Assembly: GCF_010729665.1 (NCBI RefSeq)
Contig: NZ_AP022610.1
Span: 3,844,001 to 3,908,000 of the forward strand
Reading direction: 5' to 3'
Source of the DNA: Mycolicibacterium madagascariense
GTDB taxonomy: Bacteria > Actinomycetota > Actinomycetes > Mycobacteriales > Mycobacteriaceae
DNA: 64,000 nt
Position 1 is the stretch's first letter. Every line of letters begins with the position of its first letter. Shown piece by piece: positions 17,734 through 26,804 of this stretch. The notes below the pieces were generated by a model, which worked only from the letters and a program-made list of their open reading frames with translations, was not told the origin of the DNA and made no database searches. The position numbers and the translations under genes were made by a program.

Positions 17734-19499
17734 CAGCGCACCACCTGCCGCTGCTGCTGTAGTTGCTGCTGGCCCATCGAGCGTTGTTGCTGCTGCTGTT
17801 GCTGCTGGCCCATCGACTGGGACTGCTGCTGCTGTTGCTGCTGTTCCTGCGGGCCCATCGCCTGGGACTGTTGCTGCTGGGAGTCTCCGTTGCGGTCGGC
17901 AGACTTGCCGTTCTTGCCGAGCTTGGGCAGCGCGCGGACGACCTCGGCCGCGCCGAGCTCGCGATCGGCGACCGACGCGCGCGACGCCAGCACCCAGGTG
18001 TCCTTGGACCCGCCGCCCTGGCTGGAGTTCACCACCAGCGATCCCTCGGGCAGCGCGACGCGGGTCAGGCCGCCCGGCAGCACCCACACGTCGTCGCCGT
18101 CGTTGACCGCGAAGGGTCGCAGATCGACGTGGCGCGGTGCGAGCGCATCGTCGATTTGCGTTGGCACGGTGGACAATTGGACGACCGGCTGCGCGATCCA
18201 GCCGCGCGGATCACTGCGGACCTTCTTGGTGATGGCGGCCAGTTCCTTCTCCGACGCGTCGGGCCCGAACACGATGCCGTACCCGCCGGAGCCCTCGACG
18301 GGCTTGATGACGAGTTCGTCGATCCGGTCGAGCACCTCTTCGCGCTCGTCGTCGAGCCAGCACCGGAACGTGTCGACGTTGGCGAGCGACAGCTTCTCGC
18401 CCAGGTAGTACTCGACGATCGTCGGGACGTAGCAGTAGACGAGCTTGTCGTCGCCGACGCCGTTGCCGACGGCGCTGGAGATCACGACGTTGCCCGCGCG
18501 GGCCGCGTTGAGGATGCCCGCCACGCCGAGCACCGAGTCGGGCTTGAAGTGCATGGGGTCGAGGAATTCGTCGTCGATGCGGCGGTAGATGACGTCGACC
18601 TGCCGCTCCCCCTCGGTGGTCCGCATGTAGACGGTGTTGTCGCGGCAGAACAGGTCGCGCCCCTCGACGAGTTCGACGCCCATCTGACGGGCCAGCAGCG
18701 AATGCTCGAAGTAGGCCGAGTTGTAGACGCCGGGCGTGAGCACGACGACCGTCGGATCGGCCTCGTTCGAGGCCGCCGCGTTGCGCAGCGCGCGCAGCAG
18801 ATGCGAGGAGTAGTCACCGACCGAGCGGACGCGGTGCGTCGCGAACAGATTCGGGAAGACCCTCGCCATCGTGCGGCGGTTCTCCATGACGTAGGACACC
18901 CCCGACGGCGAGCGCAGGTTGTCCTCGAGCACCCGGAACGTGCCCTGGCCGTCGCGCACCAGATCGATTCCCGCGACGTGAATCCGCACGCCGTTGGGAG
19001 GGATGATGCCCGCGGCCTCGCGGTGGAAGTGCTCACACGAGGTGATCAGCCGGCGCGGGATGACCCCGTCGCGCAGGATCTCCTGCTCGCCGTAGATGTC
19101 GTCGAGGAACATCTCGAGGGCCTTGACGCGCTGCTTGATGCCGCGCTCGAGCCGCGACCACTCCGCCGCCGAGATCACCCTGGGCACCAGGTCCAGCGGG
19201 AACGGCCGCTCCTGGCCGGACAGCGAGAAGGTGATGCCCTGGTCGATGAACGCGCGGCCCAGCGCCTCGGATCGCGCCGCGAGCTCGGAGGCGTCCGAGG
19301 GGGCCAACTCGGCGAAGATGCCCTTGTACGGTCCCCGGACGTTGCCCTGGGCGTCGAACATCTCGTCGAACGCCTTGGCGTAATTGCCGACGTCGTTGTA
19401 CCCGCCGAAGATGCCGTCGTGACGTTTTGAGGAGGACGCGGCCTTGCGCCCCGATCGGGCGCCGTCCGCGGGCAGTGTTCGAAGGCTCACCCGTGACAT
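17733..19499 (-). CDS. Circularly permuted ATP-grasp protein with poly-glutamine tail
   Basis: The 588-residue protein is the type 2 circularly permuted ATP-grasp family. Landmarks are FRVLEDNLRSPSGVSYV, DVIYRRIDDEF, the glycine-rich ATP loop EGSGGYG and the terminal region NSSQGGGSKDTWVL. It should ligate an amine to a carboxylate using ATP. The last 49 residues are low-complexity glutamine-rich sequence with three S-x-MG-like units, absent from the catalytic fold. It heads the operon with the alpha-E and transglutaminase genes. Confidence 0.82.
   Translation of the reverse strand: MSRVSLRTLPADGARSGRKAASSSKRHDGIFGGYNDVGNYAKAFDEMFDAQGNVRGPYKGIFAELAPSDASELAARSEALGRAFIDQGITFSLSGQERPFPLDLVPRVISAAEWSRLERGIKQRVKALEMFLDDIYGEQEILRDGVIPRRLITSCEHFHREAAGIIPPNGVRIHVAGIDLVRDGQGTFRVLEDNLRSPSGVSYVMENRRTMARVFPNLFATHRVRSVGDYSSHLLRALRNAAASNEADPTVVVLTPGVYNSAYFEHSLLARQMGVELVEGRDLFCRDNTVYMRTTEGERQVDVIYRRIDDEFLDPMHFKPDSVLGVAGILNAARAGNVVISSAVGNGVGDDKLVYCYVPTIVEYYLGEKLSLANVDTFRCWLDDEREEVLDRIDELVIKPVEGSGGYGIVFGPDASEKELAAITKKVRSDPRGWIAQPVVQLSTVPTQIDDALAPRHVDLRPFAVNDGDDVWVLPGGLTRVALPEGSLVVNSSQGGGSKDTWVLASRASVADRELGAAEVVRALPKLGKNGKSADRNGDSQQQQSQAMGPQEQQQQQQQSQSMGQQQQQQQQRSMGQQQLQQQRQVVR
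17736..17882 (-). repeat. CAG/CAA-rich repeat encoding a poly-glutamine C-terminal tail
   Basis: The segment codes for runs of 4, 7, 8, 3 and 3 glutamines interrupted by SQAMGPQE, SQSMG, RSMG and L residues. On the plus strand it shows as CTG/TTG triplets. Unit similarity points to growth by slippage or unequal exchange. Length is likely to vary between strains. Confidence 0.85.
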
Positions 19500-19542
19500 G
19501 CTGCCGCACGTGTCGAATTTCGGCAGGCCACGACCCGCTGCT

Positions 19543-19572
19543 TTGGGTATTTACCCGGCGCGCTGGTAACCT
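19543..19572 (+). promoter_or_regulatory. Candidate SigA promoter of rpsT
   Basis: TTGGGT (19543-19548) and TAACCT (19567-19572) are separated by 18 bp, upstream of rpsT in the gap after the divergent ATP-grasp gene. The -10 fits the TANNNT rule of mycobacterial promoters. The leader would be about 70 nt. Confidence 0.45.
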
Positions 19573-19650
19573 GAATTCTCGCTGCCCGGTGTCGGGCGCC
19601 CCCGAAACCTTTGGTTATCACCCAAGCTGACATGTAGAAGGAACTGACGC

Positions 19651-19911
19651 GTGGCCAACATCAAGTCGCAGCAGAAGCGAATCCTCACCAACGAGCGCGC
19701 CCGGCTGCGCAATCAGTCGGTGAAGTCCGCCCTGCGCACGGCCGTCCGCGGTTTCCGCGAGGCGATCGACGCCGGCGAGAAGGACAAGGCCGCTGAGTTG
19801 CTGGCCACCACGAGCCGCAAGCTCGACAAGGCCGCCAGCAAGGGTGTCATCCACAAGAATCAGGCCGCCAACAAGAAGTCGGCTCTGGCCAGCGCGCTGA
19901 ACAAGCTCTGA
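19651..19911 (+). CDS. rpsT: Small ribosomal subunit protein bS20
   Basis: The 86-residue, lysine- and arginine-rich protein begins [21 protein letters not shown] after GTG initiation and matches S20 throughout. AGAAGGA precedes the start by 9 bp. S20 binds 16S rRNA in early 30S assembly. It is the only plus-strand gene in this stretch and converges with holA. Confidence 0.96.
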   Translation: MANIKSQQKRILTNERARLRNQSVKSALRTAVRGFREAIDAGEKDKAAELLATTSRKLDKAASKGVIHKNQAANKKSALASALNKL

Positions 19912-19915
19912 TCCG

Positions 19916-20866
19916 CTAGCCCCCGGCCAGCTCGGCCACCCTGCGCACCGCCGACTCCAGGGCGTAGTCCGCGTCCGCCGCGGCGCCCTTGACGTCGGCG
20001 TTGAGCGCCGCCACCAATCGCATCGCCTCGGCCACTGAATCGCGCGTCCAGCGCCTGGACTGCTTCTGCGCCTTCTGGATCCGCCATGGCGGCATGCCCA
20101 GCTCTCCCGCCAACCGGTACGGATCACCGGAGATCGGCCCCACCCTGGCGATCGTGTGCACGGCCTCGGCCAGTGCGTCGGCGAGTACGACGTGCGGTTC
20201 CCCGCCGATCATCGCCCAGCGCAACGCCTCTGCCGCCCCGGCGACGTCCCCGGTGACCGCCTTGTCGGCGATGTCGAAGCCCTTCACCTCCGCCTTGCCG
20301 CTGTGGTAGCGCCGCACGGCGGCCGCGTCGACCTCGCCGCCGGTGTCGGCGACGAGCTGCGAGCAGGCGGCGGCCAATTCACGGATGTCGGACCCCACGG
20401 CGTCGAGCACCGCGGTCACGACGTCGTCGCCGACCTTGACCTTGAGCGCGCGGAACTCGCGCCGGACGAAGTCGGCCCGCTCGCCGGCCTTCGCGATCTT
20501 GGCGCAGGGGTGGACCTCGGCACCGAGGGTCTTCAGCTGATCGGCCAGGGCCTTGGCGCGACCCGCGCCGGAGTGCACGACGACGAGCACCGTTCCCGGT
20601 TGTAGGTCACCGGCCGCGTCGGCGATCAGCGCCACGGCGTCCTTGCCCGCCTCGGCCGCGGCCTCCAGCACAAGGACGCGTTCGTCGGCGAACAGCGAGG
20701 GGCTGAGCAGCTCGGCCAGTTCGTTGGTGCTGACCTCGCCGGCGCGCATGCGGTCCACGGGCACGTCGTGGGTACCGGACTGCTTGCGCGCGGCCCGCAG
20801 GACACCGGCGATCGCGCGCTCGACGAGCAGTTCCTCATCACCGAGCACGAGGTGCAATTGACTCAC
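19916..20866 (-). CDS. holA: DNA polymerase III delta subunit
   Basis: The 316-residue protein matches actinobacterial HolA, opening [17 protein letters not shown] and containing the AAA-like lid and the C-terminal helical collar domain with [11 protein letters not shown]. Delta opens the beta sliding clamp within the clamp loader. It starts at GTG 20866 and lies downstream of comEC, as Rv2413c does. Confidence 0.9.
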   Translation of the reverse strand: MSQLHLVLGDEELLVERAIAGVLRAARKQSGTHDVPVDRMRAGEVSTNELAELLSPSLFADERVLVLEAAAEAGKDAVALIADAAGDLQPGTVLVVVHSGAGRAKALADQLKTLGAEVHPCAKIAKAGERADFVRREFRALKVKVGDDVVTAVLDAVGSDIRELAAACSQLVADTGGEVDAAAVRRYHSGKAEVKGFDIADKAVTGDVAGAAEALRWAMIGGEPHVVLADALAEAVHTIARVGPISGDPYRLAGELGMPPWRIQKAQKQSRRWTRDSVAEAMRLVAALNADVKGAAADADYALESAVRRVAELAGG

Positions 20867-20897
20867 GCCCCGATGGTGTCACGACCCACCGACCGAT

Positions 20898-22433
20898 TCA
20901 CACCTCGTCCCGGCCGGACGACGTCAGCGCCCACGCGACCAGGCAGGCGACGGCCGCGAGCACGACGATCCGTCCTCGCCGCACGCGCCACAGCCCCACC
21001 CCGGCGACGCCCACGGCCGCCACGATCGCGACGCCGGGCCACCCCGACGGCACCGACACCGTGGCGCCCGGCACCGCCGCCGCCCAGCGCGCGACGTGCA
21101 GCAGCCACCACAGCTCGGGCCCGGTGAACCTGATCGCCAGCTCCGCCGCCCACGGCCACGGCACGGCCAGCGTCGCCGCCGCGGTGCCGATCACCGTGAT
21201 CGGCGCGACCACGACCGACACCGCGACGTTGGTGACCACCGACACCAAGCTGACGGAGCCCGACAGTCCCGCGACCAGCGGTGCGGTGACCAGTTGCGCG
21301 GCACCGGTCACGCTCACGGCGGCCGCGAGCGGGGCCGGCCAGCCGCGGTCCCGTAGGCGGTGCGTCCACGCCGGTGCGACGACGACGATCGCGGCCGTCG
21401 CCGACACCGACAGCGCGAACCCGGCGTCCACCGCCAGCTCCGGGGCCGCGGCCAGGAGCAGCAGGACGCACGCCGACAGTGCGGGAATCGGTCGCCGCCT
21501 GCGCCGCACGATCACCGCGAGGAGCGCGATGGCCCCCATGGCGGCGGCGCGGAGCACGCTCGCCGACGGTTGCACTACCACCACGAAGGCGACGAGCACC
21601 ACCGCGGCCAGGGCCACCGCGATCCGCGGACCGAGCAGGCCTGCCGTCAGCAGCACCGCCCCGCACACGATCGTGACGTTGGCCCCCGAGACGGCCGTCA
21701 GATGCGTCAACCCGGCGCTGCGAAACTGCGCCGACGTGTCCTGGTCGACGGCCGACGTGTCACCGAGCACCAGCGCGGGCAGCATCGCCGCCTCGTCGGC
21801 GGGCAGCACCGCCCGCGCCGCCTCGGCGAACCGCGTACGGACGGCCTGCGCCGCCCGCTGCGCCGTGCTGGCCGTCCCGAGTCTCGGTCGGCCCGTTGCG
21901 GTCAGCACCGCCACCGACAGGTCCCGCCGGGTGGGCCGCGACACTCGGGCGCGAAACGTCGCGGGGCGTCCCGCGGTCACGTCGGCGAAGTCGAATGCGG
22001 GCGCGAACACCACGACGCGGCCGTCGCTGCGCTCCCCGTCGACGTCGATCAGGTTGGCGCGGAACATCATTCGGCCGTTGACGTAGCGGGGGGACTCGGT
22101 CGGCGCCACCGTCACCGTCGCACCGTGGCGCGACGCGATCGGATGGTGGTGGACACGGTCCACCCGCAGCGCCACGGCGACTGCGAAGCCGATGCCGATC
22201 ACCGCGACGGCGAGCACGGCGCTCGTCGACCCCGCCGGTAGCCGCCAGGCCACGACGGCCGCCACGACCACCGCCGCGACGGTCACGACGATCGCGCCCG
22301 AGGAGCCCCACACGATGCCCGCCGCGGTGACGGCCCAACCGGTCACCGCCGCCGGTACCAGGCGGACGTCCGGGGCGACGGCGTCCGTCGGTGCCGCTGC
22401 TGGTGCTGACGTCGGTGCCGACACCGTCGTCAC
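20898..22433 (-). CDS. comEC: ComEC/Rec2-type membrane protein
   Basis: The 511-residue polytopic protein has an N-terminal multi-helix block, an OB-like extracytoplasmic part, and the competence domain with THLTAVSGANVTIV. It lacks the C-terminal metallo-beta-lactamase domain found in many ComEC proteins, which is normal for the mycobacterial form. It is predicted to conduct single-stranded DNA across the membrane; competence has not been generally shown in mycobacteria. GTG 22433 overlaps the comEA stop. Confidence 0.88.
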   Translation of the reverse strand: MTTVSAPTSAPAAAPTDAVAPDVRLVPAAVTGWAVTAAGIVWGSSGAIVVTVAAVVVAAVVAWRLPAGSTSAVLAVAVIGIGFAVAVALRVDRVHHHPIASRHGATVTVAPTESPRYVNGRMMFRANLIDVDGERSDGRVVVFAPAFDFADVTAGRPATFRARVSRPTRRDLSVAVLTATGRPRLGTASTAQRAAQAVRTRFAEAARAVLPADEAAMLPALVLGDTSAVDQDTSAQFRSAGLTHLTAVSGANVTIVCGAVLLTAGLLGPRIAVALAAVVLVAFVVVVQPSASVLRAAAMGAIALLAVIVRRRRRPIPALSACVLLLLAAAPELAVDAGFALSVSATAAIVVVAPAWTHRLRDRGWPAPLAAAVSVTGAAQLVTAPLVAGLSGSVSLVSVVTNVAVSVVVAPITVIGTAAATLAVPWPWAAELAIRFTGPELWWLLHVARWAAAVPGATVSVPSGWPGVAIVAAVGVAGVGLWRVRRGRIVVLAAVACLVAWALTSSGRDEV

Positions 22434-23248
22434 ACCGTGACCAGGGCACGCAGCTTCTCCAGCCGGGCGGGGCCGATGCCGTCGACGTCGCCGAGTTGGT
22501 CGACCCCGGCGAACCGCCCGTTGGCGTCGCGGAAGGCGACGATCGCCGCGGCGGTGACCGGCCCGACGCCGGGCAGGGCGTCGAGCTGTTCGAGCGTCGC
22601 GGTGTTGAGGTTCACCGCGCCCGTCGACGCCGTCGGCGTCACACCCGGTGCCCGCTTCGCAGGCGAGGCGCCCGGCGCGGAGGTGACGGAGCTGCCCATG
22701 GCCGGTGGCGCGCCCGGCGGAGAGGCGATTCCGACGACGATCTGCTCGCCGTCCTCGACGCGGCGCGCCATGTTGAGCCCGACCACGTCGGCCCCCGGTA
22801 GGGCGCCCCCGGCCGTGCGCAGCGCATCGGCGATGCGCGCCCCGGGATCCAGCGTCACCAGGCCGGGCTGATGCACCAACCCGACGACGCTGACGATCAC
22901 CGGCCCGGCGGGCGGCGGCGCGCCGGGACCGGCCGCCGGGGCAGACGACGTAACCCTCTGCACGGGAGGCAGTTTCGCCGAGGACACGGCGGGCCCGTCG
23001 TCGCACATCAGGGTGAAGACCGTCACCAGGACCGCGATCGCGCCGACGATGCCCAGGCCGAGCACTCCGGCCCGGCCCGGGTCGGCCCGCAGCGAGGCCA
23101 GCCAGCCGGACGGCCCGCCCGCGGTGGCCTCGGGCAGCCAGCGCGACAGCGTGGTGTCGGACTCCTCCCCCTCGTCGACGTCGTCCCCGGCACTGCGCGG
23201 CCCGGCCAGGCGGCGCTCCACCCGGTCGGCCAGTCGTTCGGTGTTCAT
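22430..23248 (-). CDS. comEA: ComEA-like DNA-binding membrane protein
   Basis: The 272-residue protein has a cytoplasmic N-terminal tail, one transmembrane helix (about residues 65-85), a proline/alanine-rich linker, an SLBB domain (VVGLVHQPGLVTL) and a C-terminal helix-hairpin-helix pair (VNLNTATLEQLDALPGVGP). The HhH part should bind double-stranded DNA outside the membrane and hand it to ComEC. ATG 23248 was chosen because earlier in-frame codons have no conservation signal. Confidence 0.88.
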   Translation of the reverse strand: MNTERLADRVERRLAGPRSAGDDVDEGEESDTTLSRWLPEATAGGPSGWLASLRADPGRAGVLGLGIVGAIAVLVTVFTLMCDDGPAVSSAKLPPVQRVTSSAPAAGPGAPPPAGPVIVSVVGLVHQPGLVTLDPGARIADALRTAGGALPGADVVGLNMARRVEDGEQIVVGIASPPGAPPAMGSSVTSAPGASPAKRAPGVTPTASTGAVNLNTATLEQLDALPGVGPVTAAAIVAFRDANGRFAGVDQLGDVDGIGPARLEKLRALVTV

Positions 23249-23310
23249 GCCGCGACGGTAGGCCCGGCCCTCGACGCCACCCCGCCCCCGCACCGGCCTC
23301 CGATCACGAC

Positions 23311-23339
23311 CTGTGGATGAATCTCCCCCTGTGGATGAA
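23311..23339. repeat. Two direct copies of CTGTGGATGAA, resembling DnaA boxes
   Basis: Copies at 23311-23321 and 23329-23339 are 18 bp apart in the comEA upstream region. TGTGGATGA differs by one base from a DnaA box in the TGTGGATAA orientation. Two copies in phase could bind DnaA or another regulator of comEA-comEC-holA. Confidence 0.35.
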
Positions 23340-23340
23340 C

Positions 23341-23745
23341 CTATGTCCAGCCATCGAAACGCCAAGCCACCCAATCGATCTCGACCAGCGCACCGACGGC
23401 CAGACCCGTCACGCCGACGCAGGTCCGCGAGGGCAGCCGGTCGGGGAACCAGGCGGCGTAGGCGACATTGAAGGCCTCATAGTCGGCCCAGTCGATGAGA
23501 TAGGCGCGCACCGCCACCACGTCGGCCAGCGCGCCGCCGCAGAGTTCGGTGACGCGCAACAGGTTTCGCATCACCTGGTCGGTCTGGGTGGCGACGTCGG
23601 TGCCCACCACGGAGCCGTCGACGTCGGTGGGCATCTGGCCCGTGACGTAGAGCGTCTGGCCCGCGGCGGTGGCGTGCGCGAACGGCGCCACCGCGGGCGG
23701 CACGCCGTCCTCGGGGGTGAAGCGGTACGCCGTGATGCCCGTCAT
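23341..23745 (-). CDS. RidA/YjgF family protein
   Basis: The 134-residue protein has the RidA/YER057c fold with YVTGQMPTD, the QTDQVMRNLLRV helix and the ending VGALVEIDWVA. It carries the C-terminal V-E-I-(D/E) motif, but the usual catalytic arginine region reads SRTCVGV, which fits. Its ATG overlaps the amidase stop (ATGA). Likely role is hydrolysis of a reactive enamine/imine or of a carbamate-like product next to the amidase. Confidence 0.8.
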   Translation of the reverse strand: MTGITAYRFTPEDGVPPAVAPFAHATAAGQTLYVTGQMPTDVDGSVVGTDVATQTDQVMRNLLRVTELCGGALADVVAVRAYLIDWADYEAFNVAYAAWFPDRLPSRTCVGVTGLAVGALVEIDWVAWRFDGWT

Positions 23746-24770
23746 GCGGCGAGCGGCCAGCGCGGGAAGCAACGCTTGTCGATGCGGCCGTGGACGCCCT
23801 GGCGCTGGTCGACGACCTGCGTGACCGTGAAGTCCACGGCGACCGACATGAACGAGTACGCGTCCTTGCTGCTCAGCCCGAAACAGCGCACCAGCACGTC
23901 CAGGGTGCGCAGCGCGGCGGCCTTCATCGCCGCGTCGAGGGTGTCGCCGAACCCGTGCACCAGGAGCTCCGTCGCGGTCTCCAGGACGGGAACGGTGAAC
24001 GGCAGATCGCGCCGAATGGTCAAGCGCAGCATGCCGTTCAACGATGACTCCAGGGCCGTGCCGCTGATCTCGCCGTCGCCCTGCGACACGTGCGGGTCGC
24101 CCACCGAGAGCAGCGCGCCGGGCACCTGCACCGGGTAGTACATCCGCCCGCCCGCGCCGATGCGCCAGTTGTCGACGTTGCCACCGTGGTCACCCGGCGG
24201 GACCGACGAGACCCGCTCCGGCTCCGCGGGCGCGACCCCCGTCGTGCCGAAGTGCGGCCGCAGCGGGACCACCACGCCGGGCAGTGCGGGCTCGCGGGCC
24301 GCCGGGTCGGGCGCCACGACGGTGCCGGGCTGATCGGCCAGCGCGGTGGCGGTCCAGTCGTAGCCGAACACGGCGCGGCCCAGCTGGGCGTCGGCGTCGA
24401 ACTCGTAGATGGTGACGCGCTCGCCGGGGATCTCGCCGTAGAGGTGCCCCCAGTGCGCGGCGAGGTTGGACCCGTAGGGCAGCCGCGGGACGGCCGTCAG
24501 GATGTCCACCTGCAGGACGTCTCCGGGCTGGGCGCCCTCGACGGCGATGGGACCGGTGAGCAGATGCGGCCCCGGCCCACGATCGGTCACGCTGTCGAAC
24601 ACCTCGGTGATGCCGGCGTCCATCAGCAGATCGGGGGCATCGCCGGCGTGGTGGGTGAGCGTCTCGATCTGCACCAGGTCACCCGAGGCGACGGTGAGCA
24701 CCGGCGACAGCCGCGGGTCGAAGAAGCCCCAGTGCACCGTCGACGACGTGGCGGGGAGGAAGTGGTGCAT
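23742..24770 (-). CDS. Acetamidase/formamidase family amidohydrolase
   Basis: The 342-residue protein matches the FmdA_AmdA family, with an N-terminal strand HHFLPATSSTVHWGFFD, VPPGDHGGNVDNW and GDPHVSQGDGEI carrying the metal-binding histidine and aspartate residues. These enzymes release ammonia from formamide, acetamide or related short amides in the cytosol. It leads the two-gene operon with RidA. Exact amide unknown. Confidence 0.88.
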   Translation of the reverse strand: MHHFLPATSSTVHWGFFDPRLSPVLTVASGDLVQIETLTHHAGDAPDLLMDAGITEVFDSVTDRGPGPHLLTGPIAVEGAQPGDVLQVDILTAVPRLPYGSNLAAHWGHLYGEIPGERVTIYEFDADAQLGRAVFGYDWTATALADQPGTVVAPDPAAREPALPGVVVPLRPHFGTTGVAPAEPERVSSVPPGDHGGNVDNWRIGAGGRMYYPVQVPGALLSVGDPHVSQGDGEISGTALESSLNGMLRLTIRRDLPFTVPVLETATELLVHGFGDTLDAAMKAAALRTLDVLVRCFGLSSKDAYSFMSVAVDFTVTQVVDQRQGVHGRIDKRCFPRWPLAA

Positions 24771-24792
24771 CCGGCGATCATGCCAGCGTTGC

Positions 24793-24851
24793 CGACTGTG
24801 CGCCCTGCCGTCGACGATCGCCGGGATTCTCGACGAGATGCCGCACAGTCG
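24793..24851. repeat. Inverted repeat CGACTGTGCG ... CGCACAGTCG
   Basis: Perfect 10-bp arms at 24793-24802 and 24842-24851 flank 39 bp in the divergent gap between the amidase and the DapB-like gene. It could be a REP-like mycobacterial element or a pair of half-sites for a regulator. The right arm is 25 bp before the plus-strand start. Confidence 0.45.
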
Positions 24852-24876
24852 ACACTTTCACCAATAGTGTTCACCC

Positions 24877-25926
24877 GTGACTTCCTCCAGACCCCTTCGG
24901 GTGATTCAGTGGACCACCGGCAACATCGGGCGACGGTCCCTGCACGCGATCATCGGCCGCGACGACATGGAACTCGTCGGGGTCTACGCCCACGGTGCGG
25001 ACAAGGTCGGCGTCGACGCGGCCGAACTGGCCGGCCTGACCGAACCCACGGGCGTCACCGCCACCGACGACGTCGACAGGCTGCTCGCGGTGGCGCCCGA
25101 CGCGTGCTGCTACAACCCGCTGTGGCCCGACGTCGACGACCTCGTCAGGCTGCTCGAGGCCGGTGTCAACGTGTGCTCCAGCGCCGCCTGGATCACTGGC
25201 GGCAAGCAGACCCCCGAAGATCGCGACCGCATCCAGAAGGCCTGTGCGACAGGCAATTCCACCATCTTCGGCAGCGGCGCCCACCCCGGCATGACGAACA
25301 TGGTGGGCATGGTGCTCTCCGGCGCGTGCGAGGACGTCACCGAGATCCGGATCACCGAGTCGGTGGACTGTTCGACCTACGAGTCGGCGGGCACGCAGGC
25401 CGCGATGGGCTTCGGCCGGGACCCGGCCACCCCCGACCTGGCCGAGAGCGTGCGGCGCGAGAGCGAGGTGTTCGCCGAGTCGGCGGCGATGATGGCCGAC
25501 GCGATCGGGGCGCCGCTGGACCGGATGACCTTCGACGTCGAATTCACCGCCGCGACGGGCGACAGCGATCTGGGCTTCATGCGGATCCCCGCGGGCAGCG
25601 TCGGCGGCGTGTACGGCTACCACCGTGGATGGGTCGGTGACCGCAACGTCGTCAGCGTGGGCTTCAACTGGACGATGGGCGACCACGTCACACCGCCCAA
25701 GCCCCTCGAACACGGGCACGTCATCCAGGTCTTCGGCACGCCGAACATGCGCACGGTCCTGCACTGCCTGCCGCCGAAGGGTTGGGCGGAGCCGGGTTTC
25801 ATGGGCCTCGGCATGATCTACACCGCCATGCCGGTCACCAACGCCGTACCCGCCGTGGTCGCCGCGGCGCCGGGGATCGTCACGCTCAAGGACCTGCCGC
25901 CGGTCGCGGGACGCTTCGCGGGTTAG
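24877..25926 (+). CDS. DapB-like NAD(P)-binding dehydrogenase/reductase (dihydrodipicolinate reductase-type)
   Basis: The 349-residue protein has an N-terminal Rossmann fold with VIQWTTGNIGRRSL and a C-terminal alpha/beta domain; it resembles the mycobacterial DapB_N family of unknown specificity, such as the 2,4-diaminopentanoate dehydrogenase-like proteins. GTG 24877 is the likely start. The stop interlocks with the stop of the convergent beta-lactamase gene. It is not the lysine-pathway DapB, which is shorter. Substrate unknown. Confidence 0.7.
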   Translation: MTSSRPLRVIQWTTGNIGRRSLHAIIGRDDMELVGVYAHGADKVGVDAAELAGLTEPTGVTATDDVDRLLAVAPDACCYNPLWPDVDDLVRLLEAGVNVCSSAAWITGGKQTPEDRDRIQKACATGNSTIFGSGAHPGMTNMVGMVLSGACEDVTEIRITESVDCSTYESAGTQAAMGFGRDPATPDLAESVRRESEVFAESAAMMADAIGAPLDRMTFDVEFTAATGDSDLGFMRIPAGSVGGVYGYHRGWVGDRNVVSVGFNWTMGDHVTPPKPLEHGHVIQVFGTPNMRTVLHCLPPKGWAEPGFMGLGMIYTAMPVTNAVPAVVAAAPGIVTLKDLPPVAGRFAG

Positions 25927-26804
25927 GACCCCGAGGCGATCCTGGCCGCCTCGGCGATGACGCGGTGCACGTCGTCCGCCGCGAGGTGCGGGTCGACGGG
26001 CGCGACGTAGATCGCGATGAGCAGCGGGGGCCGGTTCGGCGGCCAGGCGACGGCGACGTCGTTGCCCTCGCCCTGCGCGCCGCTGCCGGTCTTGTCACCG
26101 ACGACCCAGTCCGATGGCAGCCCGGCCCGAATCGTCTGCGCCCCCGTGGTATTCGCCTTCAGCAGATCGGTCAGCCGCTGCCGCGAGTCGTCCGCGAGCC
26201 CGTCGCCGAGGACCAGCGTCTGCAGGTCGAGCGCCATCTGCCGCGGGGTGGAGGTATCGCGGGGGTCGCCGGGGGTGGTGACGTTGAGATCCGGCTCGAG
26301 CCGGTCGACGCGCGTGACGCCGTCGCCGATCCCGCGGGCGAACGCCGTCACCGCGGGCGGGCCACCCAGGAGTTCGACGAGCAGGTTGGCGGCCGTGTTG
26401 TCGCTGACGGTGATCGCGGCGTCGCACAGCGCCGCCACGGTCATGCCATCGGTCACGTGCTGCGACGTGACCGGCGCGTAGGCCAGGACGTCGGACGGCC
26501 CGTAGGTGATCACGCGGTCGAGCAGACCGGGATCGGTCTCACTGCGCTTGAGGATGGCAGCGACGTCGAGCACCTTGCCCGTCGAGCAGAGCAGGAAGCG
26601 TTCGTCGGCGCGGTAACCGGTGCTCGCCTGCGTGGCGGTGTCGAGGGCGAACACGCCGAGTCGGACCCGGGCGCGCGCCTCGAGTTGGGCCAGCGCATCC
26701 TGCGCCCGGGGGCCCTGCGCGGCGGCGGGTGAACCCGTAACTACGGCGCCGACACCGGCCATGGCGACGCCCAACAGCGTGCGCCGGTTGATCGAGTTCG
26801 TCAT
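25923..26804 (-). CDS. Class A beta-lactamase, Tat-exported
   Basis: The 293-residue precursor begins TNSINRRTLLGVAMAG, a twin-arginine signal (residues 7-30). Class A landmarks are all present: Ser74-Thr-Gly-Lys77 (nucleophile and general base), Ser134-Asp-Asn136, Glu170-x-x-Leu-Asn174 of the omega loop and Lys238-Thr-Gly240. The STGK motif differs from the usual STFK of BlaC-type enzymes. It should hydrolyse penicillins and some cephalosporins in the periplasm. The divergent LysR gene 72 bp away resembles the AmpR/AmpC layout. ATG 26804 is fixed by the signal peptide. Confidence 0.9.
   Translation of the reverse strand: MTNSINRRTLLGVAMAGVGAVVTGSPAAAQGPRAQDALAQLEARARVRLGVFALDTATQASTGYRADERFLLCSTGKVLDVAAILKRSETDPGLLDRVITYGPSDVLAYAPVTSQHVTDGMTVAALCDAAITVSDNTAANLLVELLGGPPAVTAFARGIGDGVTRVDRLEPDLNVTTPGDPRDTSTPRQMALDLQTLVLGDGLADDSRQRLTDLLKANTTGAQTIRAGLPSDWVVGDKTGSGAQGEGNDVAVAWPPNRPPLLIAIYVAPVDPHLAADDVHRVIAEAARIASGS

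Noticed and set aside
17763..19430. Long plus-strand frame rich in leucine antisense to the ATP-grasp gene
   Set aside because: It is the antisense of the poly-glutamine tail and catalytic domain, which match known family motifs.
20898..23006. A 702-residue ComEC variant with extra N-terminal domain
   Set aside because: The extension is antisense-like arginine-rich sequence overlapping comEA in another frame; the GTG at 22433, coupled to the comEA stop, is the better start.
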